This document shows, piece after piece, positions 44,905 to 53,139 of a stretch of DNA of 64,000 nucleotides. The notes under the pieces were generated by a model that saw only the letters and a program-made list of their open reading frames with translations, was not told the DNA's origin and did not search any database. Each line of letters opens with the position of its first letter. The first letter of the stretch is position 1. Origin of the DNA: JAGOUA01 sp964428975 (GTDB lineage Bacteria; Patescibacteriota; Patescibacteriia; 2-12-FULL-60-25); NCBI GenBank assembly GCA_964428975.1, contig CAYSAI010000001.1, positions 124,001-188,000 on the forward strand, read 5' to 3'. The position numbers and the translations under genes were made by a program.

Positions 44905-45897
44905 ATGTCCAAGCTCCTTATCTCCGGTATCAAACCGACCAGCATCCCCCATCTCGGCAATTACATCGGCGCGCTTGCGCAATGGAAACGCTTGCAACAC
45001 GAATACACCTGTCGCTTTTTTATCGCTGATCTTCATGCGATTACCGTGCCGCAAGAGCCACAAGCGCTTCGCGCCCATACGCTCGACGTGATGGCGACGT
45101 ATCTCGGGATTGGTCTTGATCCACATATCGCGTCGTTTTTCTTGCAAAGTGAGATGCCGGAACATAGCGAGCTTGCGTGGCTCCTCTGCACCATCGCGCG
45201 CCTTGGCGAGATGGAACGCATGACGCAATTCAAAGAAAAATCTCAAAAAGATGCGCGCGAAAGCATCGGCATGGGGCTTCTTTCCTATCCGATTCTCATG
45301 GCGGCCGACATTCTTCTGTACGATGCAGAGCTTGTGCCCGTGGGCGAAGATCAGGTCCAGCATCTCGAACTTGCGCGCGACCTCGCAAAACGCTTCAACG
45401 AACGGTTCGGCGAAACGTTTTGTTTACCAAAACCCCTTCTTCAGAAACAAGGCGCGCGTATCATGAGCCTCGCCGACCCTCTCAAAAAGATGAGCAAGAG
45501 CGAAACAAGTACCGTGGGAACGATCTTTCTCACCGACACGAATGACCAGATTGAACACAAGATCAAGCGCGCCGTAACGGATACAGGAAGCGAAATTCGG
45601 TATGATAAGGAGGCAAAACCCGCGATAGCAAATCTTTTGACCGTGTTTCAGGCGATGACAAACGAATCTTTCGAAGAGATCGAGGCTCGGTTTGTGGGAA
45701 AAGGGTATGGCGAATTCAAAAACGCCCTCGCCGAAGCAACGATCGCGCATCTCACGCCTATTCGAGAACGTATTCTCTCTTTACGAGCAGATCCGCGCCC
45801 GATTCACGACGCGCTTGACCATGGACGCAACGCGGCAAGAGAGGCGGCTCGTACGAAACTCGCTATCGTTCGTGAACGCATGGGACTTGGACGATAA
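44905..45897 (+). CDS. trpS: Tryptophanyl-tRNA synthetase
   Basis: TrpRS charges tRNA-Trp. The 330-aa class I synthetase has the HIGH-like PTSIPHLGNYIGAL near the N-terminus, FFIADLHAIT, the Trp-binding LSYPILMAADILLY and VPVGEDQVQHLELARD, and the KMSKS loop as KKMSKS near residue 190. The length is normal. I start it at 44905, 7 nt after a CATACT box; six residues upstream another ATG is possible. Confidence 0.96.
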   Translation: MSKLLISGIKPTSIPHLGNYIGALAQWKRLQHEYTCRFFIADLHAITVPQEPQALRAHTLDVMATYLGIGLDPHIASFFLQSEMPEHSELAWLLCTIARLGEMERMTQFKEKSQKDARESIGMGLLSYPILMAADILLYDAELVPVGEDQVQHLELARDLAKRFNERFGETFCLPKPLLQKQGARIMSLADPLKKMSKSETSTVGTIFLTDTNDQIEHKIKRAVTDTGSEIRYDKEAKPAIANLLTVFQAMTNESFEEIEARFVGKGYGEFKNALAEATIAHLTPIRERILSLRADPRPIHDALDHGRNAAREAARTKLAIVRERMGLGR

Positions 45898-45918
45898 CAC
45901 CTCCTCTTTACACAGTAT

Positions 45919-45947
45919 TTGACGCTCAACGAAGCGTATTTTACGCT
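45919..45947 (+). promoter_or_regulatory. Promoter of the CYTH/AAA_28 gene
   Basis: TTGACG (45919-45924), a 17-nt spacer and TACGCT (45942-45947) leave a leader of about 20 nt that carries AAAGGAGG. Confidence 0.65.
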
Positions 45948-45974
45948 ACACATGCCTTTGAAAGGAGGCAAACC

Positions 45975-47117
45975 ATGCGTCATCAACAGCGACGGTGGGT
46001 GCTCAAGCGCCCGCCTTCCGTGGAAGAACTGCTCAAACGGGCATCCGTTCATACACGAATCGAGGATGCGTATCCTGTTCCTCGTACGGAGGAGCTTCCC
46101 ACGCTCCGCTTTCGTCGTATTGAGCGAGTCCTGTATGATGGAACACCTGGCTCCACACACATATACATGACGGTACGCGGCCGTATTCAGGGAAACGGTA
46201 TTCGTGAAGACATCGAAAGCATGCTTCCTGAAAACGCTGAACCTCTCTTTCGTGCTGTTGCGAAACACGCATCAACCTTACGAAAGCAGCGATTTATGAT
46301 CGCTAACGCCTATTACGTCGATGTGTATGAACATCCGGTTCATGGTCTCACAACTCTCGAATGTCGAGTACATCCGGAAGATGCTGTTCCCGAGGTGCCG
46401 ACTTTTGCGATTGAATGGAACCCTGTCGATGTGACAGAAACCCTCACCGCGCTCCACATCGCGCAGCTTCCTGGCCTTGGTGAAGCGCTCGATCCCATGA
46501 GCTACCTTCTCACACACCATGGGAAGTCTTCTATGCCCATGATCGTGATCACGGGAGGTCCCTGCGCAGGGAAAACCACCTTCCTTGACATGCTGCGAAG
46601 CGATCATCGCTTTCACATCGTTCCAGAAACGGCGACGATCTTCATCAGCGAGCTTCAATGTCCGCCAAGCGATCAACCAGAAGTACGTGTTCGATTTCAA
46701 CTGCATCTGCGCAATGTACAGATGCGTTTCGAAGCGATGGCTTGCGCATGGGCGCGCGAGGCTGGAAAACTCGCGGTTATTCTCGATCGAGGTACTGTAG
46801 ATGCTCTCGCCTATCTCGACGGAGGAAGTGAGCAGTACTTTCGACTCTTCGGCATCTCGCCAGAACAAGATGCTTCGCGTTATAGCGCCGTGATCCATCT
46901 CGCCTCTCCTTCAAAAGAGGTGTACACGCGACATCACGCGAATAATCCCGCTCGCGGGGAATCGTATCGTGAAGCGCGCAAGCTTGGACGACGCATAGCG
47001 GACGCGTGGAATTTCAAAGGCCCTTCCTATGCCTATGTGGGCGAGAACGCGTCCTGTTGGGAAGAAAAACGCGATCATGCCATGAGCGCGCTCGAAGAGT
47101 ACGTCGCATCCAGATAA
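45975..47117 (+). CDS. CYTH-like domain fused to AAA_28 nucleotide kinase-like domain
   Basis: The 380-aa protein has an N-terminal CYTH-like region (LRFRRIERVLYDG; YMTVRG; RKQRFMIANAYYVDVYEHP; TTLECRV) that in relatives hydrolyses triphosphates such as thiamine triphosphate. From about residue 185 follows an AAA_28 P-loop domain with VITGGPCAGKTTFL, HIVPETAT and ILDRGTVDALAYLDG. The same two domains occur fused in TD14-type proteins of eukaryotes. The substrate is unknown. A strong AAAGGAGG precedes the start. The PP2C phosphatase downstream suggests a nucleotide or phospho-signalling link. Confidence 0.78.
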   Translation: MRHQQRRWVLKRPPSVEELLKRASVHTRIEDAYPVPRTEELPTLRFRRIERVLYDGTPGSTHIYMTVRGRIQGNGIREDIESMLPENAEPLFRAVAKHASTLRKQRFMIANAYYVDVYEHPVHGLTTLECRVHPEDAVPEVPTFAIEWNPVDVTETLTALHIAQLPGLGEALDPMSYLLTHHGKSSMPMIVITGGPCAGKTTFLDMLRSDHRFHIVPETATIFISELQCPPSDQPEVRVRFQLHLRNVQMRFEAMACAWAREAGKLAVILDRGTVDALAYLDGGSEQYFRLFGISPEQDASRYSAVIHLASPSKEVYTRHHANNPARGESYREARKLGRRIADAWNFKGPSYAYVGENASCWEEKRDHAMSALEEYVASR

Positions 47118-47129
47118 CGCGTAAGTCCT
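47116..47129. repeat. Solo end of the 124-bp palindromic repeat
   Basis: AACGCGTAAGTCCT matches the outer end of the repeat found at 644 and 21782, for 14 bases, without the rest of the element. It overlaps the last bases of the CYTH/AAA_28 gene. Confidence 0.45.
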
Positions 47130-47138
47130 AACCTCCTC

Positions 47139-47171
47139 TCCCCCGCACCAGATGATGCGGGGGCTTTTCTT
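47139..47171 (+). terminator. Terminator of the CYTH/AAA_28 gene
   Basis: CCCCGCA and TGCGGGG form a 7-bp stem, followed by GCTTTTCTTT. Confidence 0.8.
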
Positions 47172-47174
47172 TGC

Positions 47175-47180
47175 TATACT
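47175..47180 (+). promoter_or_regulatory. -10 box of the PP2C gene (leaderless)
   Basis: TATACT ends 6 nt before the ATG at 47187 and overlaps the tail of the preceding terminator. Confidence 0.7.
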
Positions 47181-47186
47181 CGTTCC

Positions 47187-48278
47187 ATGCCTGAACGGTT
47201 TTTTCTGCAAAAAAATATGAGTGATGAACTCGCTTCGATGCGCGCGTATCGCGAACGCGTGTTCGATGATCATGCGCCTGCACGTTGTCTTTCGTTTGAT
47301 GAGATGGATCCATGGCATAAGGAAGAACCTTGTCATGTTCGCCTCACGACCGCCGAAGGAAGCGGTATGCTCTTGAGTGAGGCGGGTGGACCGATGTCGA
47401 AATATGGCAACGAAAATCAGGATGCGGCAGGAGCGTACGAAGGCGATGGATTCACCGCTCTCACGGTGATGGATGGCGCGGGCGGAAGCGGGGATGGCCT
47501 CGCAGCATCACGCTATAGCCTTGCGCTCTTCCACCATCTTCTTGATCAAGATGCGCGCTCCATACAGGATGACGTGTGGTCTGCACAAACTATCCTCACG
47601 CAAGAACGTCTCGATAGATACATACGATTTATTGACCAACAGCTCAAACTTCACTCCGCAGACATGGAGAGCGCTCGACCTCTCTATGGAGCGATGGCGG
47701 GAGTGCTTCTTGTAAAAGGAGAGCAAGGAGAAACAAAAATACTCACTCATATACACGGAGACTGCCGCGTGATCTGCCTCCACAATGGAGCGGTTGACCG
47801 TGTGCGTAGCACTTGGCCACAGAATCAAGCGGGGCTCTTGAGCTTTGGGCTGGGTATACCGACGGATTATTGGACAGCTCTTCGAAAGGTCCAACATGTG
47901 CTGCTCAATGGCGTTGGTCTCACAAAAAATCATTGGAAAGAGGCGCTTCCTGGAGCGCCGCCGAGCATCCAACAGCATACCGCTCGTCGCGGCGACATCT
48001 ATCTCGTTATGAGCGATGGCGTGGCTGATCTTGTCACGGATTATGAAGTGGAGCAGTTCGCAAAAACGCTCGACGCCCATGAAGAGACGCGTATCGAGCT
48101 GTTTACCGATGCGATCTATCGTTTGACCTACGAACGAAACAATAGCCCGACAGATGTACCCGTCGAGCTCCTCCTCAAAGAGGGTAAACGCGGATCCATC
48201 ATTCCTAATCCTACACGCAACAACTATCCTACGGCTTGCGGAGATAATCTCTCTCTTATTGGTTTTCGGGTGGACTAA
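47187..48278 (+). CDS. PP2C-family protein phosphatase
   Basis: PP2C enzymes remove phosphate from Ser/Thr with two metal ions. The 363-aa protein has the metal-binding motifs in order: NQDAAGAYEGDGFTALTVMDGAGGSGDG, GAMAGVLLV, HGDCRV, YLVMSDGVADLV and CGDNLSLIGF at the C-terminus. A roughly 55-residue N-terminal extension precedes the domain. No kinase is adjacent; it could act with the upstream AAA_28 protein. Confidence 0.88.
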   Translation: MPERFFLQKNMSDELASMRAYRERVFDDHAPARCLSFDEMDPWHKEEPCHVRLTTAEGSGMLLSEAGGPMSKYGNENQDAAGAYEGDGFTALTVMDGAGGSGDGLAASRYSLALFHHLLDQDARSIQDDVWSAQTILTQERLDRYIRFIDQQLKLHSADMESARPLYGAMAGVLLVKGEQGETKILTHIHGDCRVICLHNGAVDRVRSTWPQNQAGLLSFGLGIPTDYWTALRKVQHVLLNGVGLTKNHWKEALPGAPPSIQQHTARRGDIYLVMSDGVADLVTDYEVEQFAKTLDAHEETRIELFTDAIYRLTYERNNSPTDVPVELLLKEGKRGSIIPNPTRNNYPTACGDNLSLIGFRVD

Positions 48279-48293
48279 CGGTCTTTTTCTTGC

Positions 48294-48299
48294 TACGCT
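48294..48299 (+). promoter_or_regulatory. -10 box of rnpB
   Basis: TACGCT ends 6 nt before the predicted 5' end of the RNA at 48306. Confidence 0.55.
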
Positions 48300-48305
48300 C
48301 GCCTC

Positions 48306-48736
48306 GGCGAAACAGATGACTGCTCTAGCGCAAGCTGGAGAGGAAAGTCCGAGCACCGAACCCGTCGCAAGGCGGGCTGAAAGCGACAGCGGCTAACGAC
48401 CGCCAGCCATACTGCGCCTTTGGCGCACAAAGCTAGGGAAAGTGCCACAGAGACTATACTAATTTCGTCTCGCAAGAGACGGGATGAAAGGTGAAAAGTG
48501 AGGGGATGTGGCTATCTCCTTCGGGAGCAATGGTTCGCGACCTCTCTCCTCTCGTAGTAATACGAGAGCGTGGTAAACCCTGTCTGGTGCAAGAGCAAAT
48601 TTCTGAGAGGGCAACCTCGAGGGAAATGGTCGCTCGCATGATTTCGATGGCAACATCGGAACAAGAGAGATAGTCATCGTTCCTGCATCGTCGCAAGACG
48701 ACTGAAGGAATACAAAACTCGGCTTATCGTTTCGCC
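48306..48736 (+). ncRNA. rnpB: RNase P RNA
   Basis: This is the catalytic RNA that trims tRNA 5' ends. The conserved core GAGAGGAAAGTCCGAGCAC is at 48347-48365; GCTAGGGAAAGTGCCACAGAGA, GGTAAACCC and the 3' ACAAAACTCGGCTTA follow in the usual order. P1 pairs GGCGAAAC at the 5' end with GTTTCGCC at 48729-48736. Length (431 nt) and a GGTGCAAGAG region fit bacterial class A. An intrinsic terminator follows at once. Confidence 0.93.
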
Positions 48737-48743
48737 AACCAAA

Positions 48744-48773
48744 ATCCCCTCGATCAAGAGGGGGTTTTTGTTT
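48744..48773 (+). terminator. rnpB terminator
   Basis: CCCCTC and GAGGGG pair around GATCAA, followed by GTTTTTGTTT. Confidence 0.8.
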
Positions 48774-48793
48774 CGGCGCTGTTAACTTTTTTC

Positions 48794-50515
48794 CTACCAA
48801 CTTCCGCCTCCACCGCCACCGCCACCTCCTCCAGATGACCCGCCCGCACCGCTCGAGGTGGACGATTGAATGGACGCACCAACGCTGCTCGCAAGGCTTC
48901 CGCTTAACGAGCCGATCGCGACGGCTGAAAGCCCCATCGATCGAAACGCGTTGTCCTGCGTATCAAGATTCACGTGCGTAAACAACCCTGCCCACGCTTT
49001 TTCAAGATGAAAACCGACGGCATACGGAAGAAGCGTACTAAAACGCTCGGGCGTCGCCTTTGGCCCTTCGTGAAACGCGAGACGATCTTTCTCTGCAACT
49101 TCAATATATTTTTTAAACCCTTTCAAATGATCGAGTGCGAGTGCCCCCTGTGCCGTCAGATGCGGCATGAGATACCCAAACGGAAGAGACAACACGAGAC
49201 CAATATAGCTCCAAAAAAAGAGCGGATCGATCACACGATCAAGAAGATAGATGAAGAGCCCGTGCCAAAGCACCACCGAACCCACGATACACCCCCCTCG
49301 AATAGGACCGATGCGGAACTTGTGCCACCCGCGTGTGATGAGCTGTTTCTCAAGACCGGAAAGAAAGGTGCGATAGGCTGTACCAATATCTTTATCACGT
49401 TGTCCGAAGGTGATTTCTTGTTTTTCAAAAAAGAGTTTATTCAAGGTTTGTGTTTCGAGCGGATCGAGCACGGCTTTCGAAGCGGGCAAACGCTCCGCAA
49501 CATAGGTATTCCGCATATACAGATCGAGCAGCGCTTCTGGCAACGCATCATACACGATGTTCGATTCTCCTCGTGATTTTTTCTCGGCAACCACTTCTTT
49601 CATGGGACGTAAACGTAGCTCGCCTCTACGTACGAGGTCCATGATGAAGGCGGCGAATGCTCGTGAGTTCACACCATGATTTGCGAGTGCTGCCGCTTCG
49701 TACGGTTTTACATCCGCAGGAGGAGCGTATTCTGCCACGATCGTTCCACGTCCCTTCGCATCGCGACCGATCAGAAACCACGCAAGCGCCCACAGTCCTA
49801 CGTACGCCGCACTAAACAGAATCCATGGCGGTACAAGGGGTGGATCTTTTTTCGTAAATGCCGCGGCGAAGCTCCCCGGCGGAAACCATGCGTCCACCGA
49901 CACGCCTTCTCGCGCCATGAGTTCGCGCGTGGTATGGACAAACACCTGTGTTCCCGAGGTAGATACGGTGCACGCCTGTTCCACAGAACCAACCTCACCC
50001 GTGAAACACGTGACATGATCAGGAATACGTCCAACATCAAGCGTAAACCGTACCTCTTCCATAGATACATCCCACCCATTCCCCGTAACGTTCCAAGAAA
50101 GACGCTGCCCCTGCGGCTCATTCACGAGCAACCGCTCTACACGATACGGAATGGTATACTGATGGAGGCCGCTTATCGTCACGTTTGGATCACCAATCTT
50201 CAGAAAAACGTTGCCTTTTTCGATGCTCTTCGCCACCTGCTCTGCTGTACCGTCTTTTGCGATAGGCAGTATTTCTATCCCAAGCGTAGCGCGTAAAGCC
50301 CCTCCAATATTCATCGTTGTGGGAATATAGCGATAGATTCCGTGTCGATCGAACGTTCCAAAATCATAGAAAATATCTTCGCGTACGAATAATCGTCCAT
50401 CCTCGAGGAGCGTCATACTTGATTCAAATACGGACACATGTTCGTACGTTTGCGCGAACGTAGACGGAATGCCCAAGAAAAAAACAAGTATTGCGGAGGC
50501 AAAATAATACTTCAT
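48794..50515 (-). CDS. DUF2207 membrane protein
   Basis: The 573-aa protein starts with a signal peptide (about residues 1-22, ending TFAQ). An extracytoplasmic DUF2207 domain follows to about 230, with FESSMTLLEDGRLFVREDI typical. Then come a membrane helix near 245, a cytoplasmic region, and two more helices near 410-450. It ends in a Ser-rich stretch and ten Gly before Ser-Trp, as is usual in this family. The role is unknown. The start at 50515 is 6 nt after TACCAT. Confidence 0.88.
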   Translation of the reverse strand: MKYYFASAILVFFLGIPSTFAQTYEHVSVFESSMTLLEDGRLFVREDIFYDFGTFDRHGIYRYIPTTMNIGGALRATLGIEILPIAKDGTAEQVAKSIEKGNVFLKIGDPNVTISGLHQYTIPYRVERLLVNEPQGQRLSWNVTGNGWDVSMEEVRFTLDVGRIPDHVTCFTGEVGSVEQACTVSTSGTQVFVHTTRELMAREGVSVDAWFPPGSFAAAFTKKDPPLVPPWILFSAAYVGLWALAWFLIGRDAKGRGTIVAEYAPPADVKPYEAAALANHGVNSRAFAAFIMDLVRRGELRLRPMKEVVAEKKSRGESNIVYDALPEALLDLYMRNTYVAERLPASKAVLDPLETQTLNKLFFEKQEITFGQRDKDIGTAYRTFLSGLEKQLITRGWHKFRIGPIRGGCIVGSVVLWHGLFIYLLDRVIDPLFFWSYIGLVLSLPFGYLMPHLTAQGALALDHLKGFKKYIEVAEKDRLAFHEGPKATPERFSTLLPYAVGFHLEKAWAGLFTHVNLDTQDNAFRSMGLSAVAIGSLSGSLASSVGASIQSSTSSGAGGSSGGGGGGGGGGSW

Positions 50516-50521
50516 AAAGAT

Positions 50522-50531
50522 ATGGTACACT
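50522..50531. promoter_or_regulatory. Overlapping divergent -10 boxes
   Basis: TACCAT on the minus strand (50522-50527) and TACACT on the plus strand (50526-50531) share two bases. They drive the DUF2207 gene (6 nt away) and the dehydrogenase gene (12 nt away) in opposite directions, so the two promoters should compete. Confidence 0.6.
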
Positions 50532-50543
50532 GTTCACATCTCT

Positions 50544-51527
50544 ATGCCACGCATTTTTCTCACCCGTCCCATTCCTGAGGTAGGTATACATCTTCTTCGA
50601 CAACACGGGTTTGAGGTAGATGTGTACGAGAAAGACGAGATCATCTCTCGTAAAGAGCTTCTTGTGCGCGTAAAAGGAGCAGACGCTCTTCTCGCGCTTC
50701 TCACGGATACGATCGATGATGCCGTCATGAAAGCCGCGGGTAAACAGCTCAAAATCATCGCAAATTATGCGGTTGGATTCGATAATATCGATCTTGTCGC
50801 CGCGAAAAAGCGCAACATTATTGTGACGAACACACCCGTTCCTGAAATGACGGAAAGTGTGGCAGAATTCACCATCTCTCTCATGCTCGCTCTTGCGCGA
50901 CGTCTTCGCGAAGCGGATATCTTTACGCGTGAAGAACGGTACAAGGGATGGTCGCCCAATCTGTTTCTTGGAAGCGATCTTCGAGGGAAAACGCTCGGCA
51001 TTATTGGCGCGGGACGCATCGGCGCGCGCGTCGCCGAGATCGCTCGCTTCGGTTTGAAGATGAGCGTCGTCTATACAAGCCGTCACGTAGATTCAGAGCT
51101 TTCTACGCGTTGCGAAGCGGCGTTTCTTCCGATGGATCAGCTTCTTGAACGCGCAGACGTGGTTTCGCTCCACGTGCCGCTCACGCGAGAGACGCACCAC
51201 CTCATCTCGACCGACGCGTTTTCTCTCATGAAAAAGAGTGCGCTTCTCATCAATACCGCTCGCGGACCGGTCGTAGACGAAAAAGCGCTCCTTCGCGCGC
51301 TCGCAACGCATCGTATCGCGGGTGCTGCCATCGACGTTTATGAGGCCGAGCCTCTTATTGATGCGGATACGAGCGATCGTCTCGAGCTTCGTGCCATGCC
51401 GAATACGCTTCTCACCCCGCACATCGCGAGTGCGACGACACAAACGCGAGAAGCAATGAGCCGTCTCGCTGCCGCGAATATTGTGGCCGTTCTCGGAGGA
51501 GAAGCGCCGCTCACGGCGACTGCATAG
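50544..51527 (+). CDS. D-2-hydroxyacid dehydrogenase (glyoxylate/hydroxypyruvate reductase type)
   Basis: The 327-aa NAD(P)-dependent enzyme has IANYAVGFDNID, the dinucleotide-binding GIIGAGRIGARVA near residue 152, and the catalytic Arg (INTARGPVVDE), Glu (DVYEAEP) and His (TPHIASAT). The motifs favour glyoxylate or hydroxypyruvate reduction over phosphoglycerate oxidation, since there is no C-terminal ACT domain. The exact substrate cannot be read from sequence. Confidence 0.9.
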   Translation: MPRIFLTRPIPEVGIHLLRQHGFEVDVYEKDEIISRKELLVRVKGADALLALLTDTIDDAVMKAAGKQLKIIANYAVGFDNIDLVAAKKRNIIVTNTPVPEMTESVAEFTISLMLALARRLREADIFTREERYKGWSPNLFLGSDLRGKTLGIIGAGRIGARVAEIARFGLKMSVVYTSRHVDSELSTRCEAAFLPMDQLLERADVVSLHVPLTRETHHLISTDAFSLMKKSALLINTARGPVVDEKALLRALATHRIAGAAIDVYEAEPLIDADTSDRLELRAMPNTLLTPHIASATTQTREAMSRLAAANIVAVLGGEAPLTATA

Positions 51528-51576
51528 CAACGCCTCGATACCTCGAAACACACATATTTTGTTTCGATACGCAATA

Positions 51577-51606
51577 ACAAAACCTCCTTGGGAAAGGAGG
51601 TTTTTA
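51577..51606. terminator. Bidirectional terminator between dehydrogenase and tRNA-Ala
   Basis: AACCTCCTT and AAGGAGGTT form a 9-bp stem with A- and T-runs on its sides. Confidence 0.8.
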
Positions 51607-51608
51607 TG

Positions 51609-51684
51609 TGGTGGACCCTGTCGGGCTCGAACCGACCACCCCTGCCTTGCAAAGGCAGTGCTCTACCAAATGAGCTAAGGGCCC
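51609..51684 (-). tRNA. tRNA-Ala (anticodon TGC)
   Basis: The acceptor arms GGGCCCT and AGGGTCC, D arm TAGCTCATTTGGTAGAGC, anticodon stem CTGCC/GGCAG with loop TTTGCAA, and T arm CGGTTCGAGCC are present. CCA is encoded. Confidence 0.95.
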
Positions 51685-51779
51685 TCGACGAACGCTTGAA
51701 AGTCTACAAAAAAGAACACGTTTAGGCAATACACCCTCAAAAATTCGCCAGAATGGAGCTGATTCGATAGGCTGGAGGT

Positions 51780-52724
51780 ATGAACACATGGATCATCCCC
51801 CTCGAAAGCGATCAGGAACGTCTTGATCAAGCCCTCGTGCGTCTCGCACCAGAGGTTTCGCGCGCCCAATGGCAGAAACGGATCAAGCATGGAACGGTTT
51901 TTATCGATGGTGAGGCGCTCACAACGCCGCACGCGCTCGTTCGTGAAGGAAGTGAAATTGTCTGGAAAGAGGTCGCTTCTTCGACAGGAAACGCAAAACC
52001 CCCGCAAATCCTTCCAAAACTCACCATCATCGCCGAAACGAAGGACTGGCTCGTGCTTGATAAGCCGGTCGGTGCGCTCGTTCATCCCACAAACGACTCC
52101 ACAGAACCAACGATGGTTGAAGCGATTCTTGCCCATGATCCAGCCATTGCAAAAGTAGGTGGAGAGCCAGAACGCCCCGGAATCATTCATCGTCTTGATC
52201 GAGATGTGAGCGGACTGATGGTGGTCGCAAAAACAGAACGCGCGTTCGAAGAGCTCAAACGTCAGTTTCAACAACGAGAAATCAAAAAGAAGTATCTTGC
52301 GCTTGTCCATGGCGAGATCGTCAAAGACACGGGAGACATTCGCTTCACCCTCTCTCGTTCGACCACGCGCGGACGTATGGCAGCGCATCCACAAGAAGAT
52401 ACGTCGGGGAAAGCCGCTTGGACCCATTATACCGTTCTCGAGCGTCTTCCTGGAGCGACGCTTCTCGCGGTCGAGATTTTTTCCGGACGCACGCACCAAA
52501 TTCGTGCCCACCTGTTCGCTCTTGGGCATCCGGTGATTGGCGACGTCCTCTACGTAAAACGCCACACAGATCGACGAAAAGAGGCGCCACGCCTCATGCT
52601 TCAAAGCACCGATCTTTCGTTTAAAGACCCTGTCACGCAAGAAGGAAAGAGCTTTCATCTTGAGGCAGACCCCGTATTTGAACGGTTAATCACCGCGTGG
52701 AGCACCAAGAAAAAATCCAGCTAA
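51780..52724 (+). CDS. RluA-family rRNA pseudouridine synthase
   Basis: The 314-aa protein has an N-terminal S4-like RNA-binding region (RLDQALVRLAPEVSRAQWQKRIKHGTV). The catalytic domain carries LVLDKPVGALVHP, the catalytic Asp in IIHRLDRDVSGLMVVAKT, and FSGRTHQIRAHLFALGHPVIGD. This matches RluD-type enzymes acting on 23S rRNA, but the target site cannot be read off. TAGGCT lies exactly 6 nt before the ATG, with GGAGGT between. Its stop codon is the loop of a terminator. Confidence 0.93.
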   Translation: MNTWIIPLESDQERLDQALVRLAPEVSRAQWQKRIKHGTVFIDGEALTTPHALVREGSEIVWKEVASSTGNAKPPQILPKLTIIAETKDWLVLDKPVGALVHPTNDSTEPTMVEAILAHDPAIAKVGGEPERPGIIHRLDRDVSGLMVVAKTERAFEELKRQFQQREIKKKYLALVHGEIVKDTGDIRFTLSRSTTRGRMAAHPQEDTSGKAAWTHYTVLERLPGATLLAVEIFSGRTHQIRAHLFALGHPVIGDVLYVKRHTDRRKEAPRLMLQSTDLSFKDPVTQEGKSFHLEADPVFERLITAWSTKKKSS

Positions 52725-52737
52725 GCTGGATTTTTTT
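52711..52737. terminator. Bidirectional terminator with a stop codon as its loop
   Basis: AAATCCAGC (52713-52721) and GCTGGATTT (52725-52733) pair around TAA, the stop codon of the pseudouridine synthase. A- and T-runs on both sides let it also end the convergent rplS transcript. Confidence 0.85.
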
Positions 52738-52743
52738 GAAGAA

Positions 52744-53100
52744 CTACGCTTTGAGCTTGATGTTTTTCATCTCGCGAAGACGTTTTTTCGAATCGCGCAC
52801 AAAGCCAATATCTTTTCGACGTGTTTTGACCATCTTGATCAGTTCTACCTTTTGAATCGAAGGCATCGCGAGAGGAATAATACGCTCAACACCGATGCTT
52901 CCCGACATTTTGCGAACGGTCATGGACTTTGCAGGCGCCTTGCCACCGACTTTCAGCACAAGTCCTTCAAACACCTGGACACGTTCTTTCTCAATACCAG
53001 CCGTGTTTACGTCTTTAATTTTGAGGTGAAGCCGCACCGTCATACCTGTTTTGATCTGTTCTGGCGTAATGACGGCGGGAAGGGTGAGAGTGTCAGACAT
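52744..53100 (-). CDS. rplS: 50S ribosomal protein L19
   Basis: The 118-aa protein matches L19 throughout: GMTVRLHLKIKD, RVQVFEGLVLKVGG, MTVRKMSGSIGVERIIPL, SIQKVELIKMVKTRRKDIGFVRD. It binds 23S rRNA near the 30S interface. It has only a single promoter-like TATAGT box and no trmD or rpsP neighbours, unlike the usual operon. Confidence 0.96.
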   Translation of the reverse strand: MSDTLTLPAVITPEQIKTGMTVRLHLKIKDVNTAGIEKERVQVFEGLVLKVGGKAPAKSMTVRKMSGSIGVERIIPLAMPSIQKVELIKMVKTRRKDIGFVRDSKKRLREMKNIKLKA

Positions 53101-53139
53101 ACAAGAATGGGGCTACTATAAAGAAAAGCGTTTGTTTCG

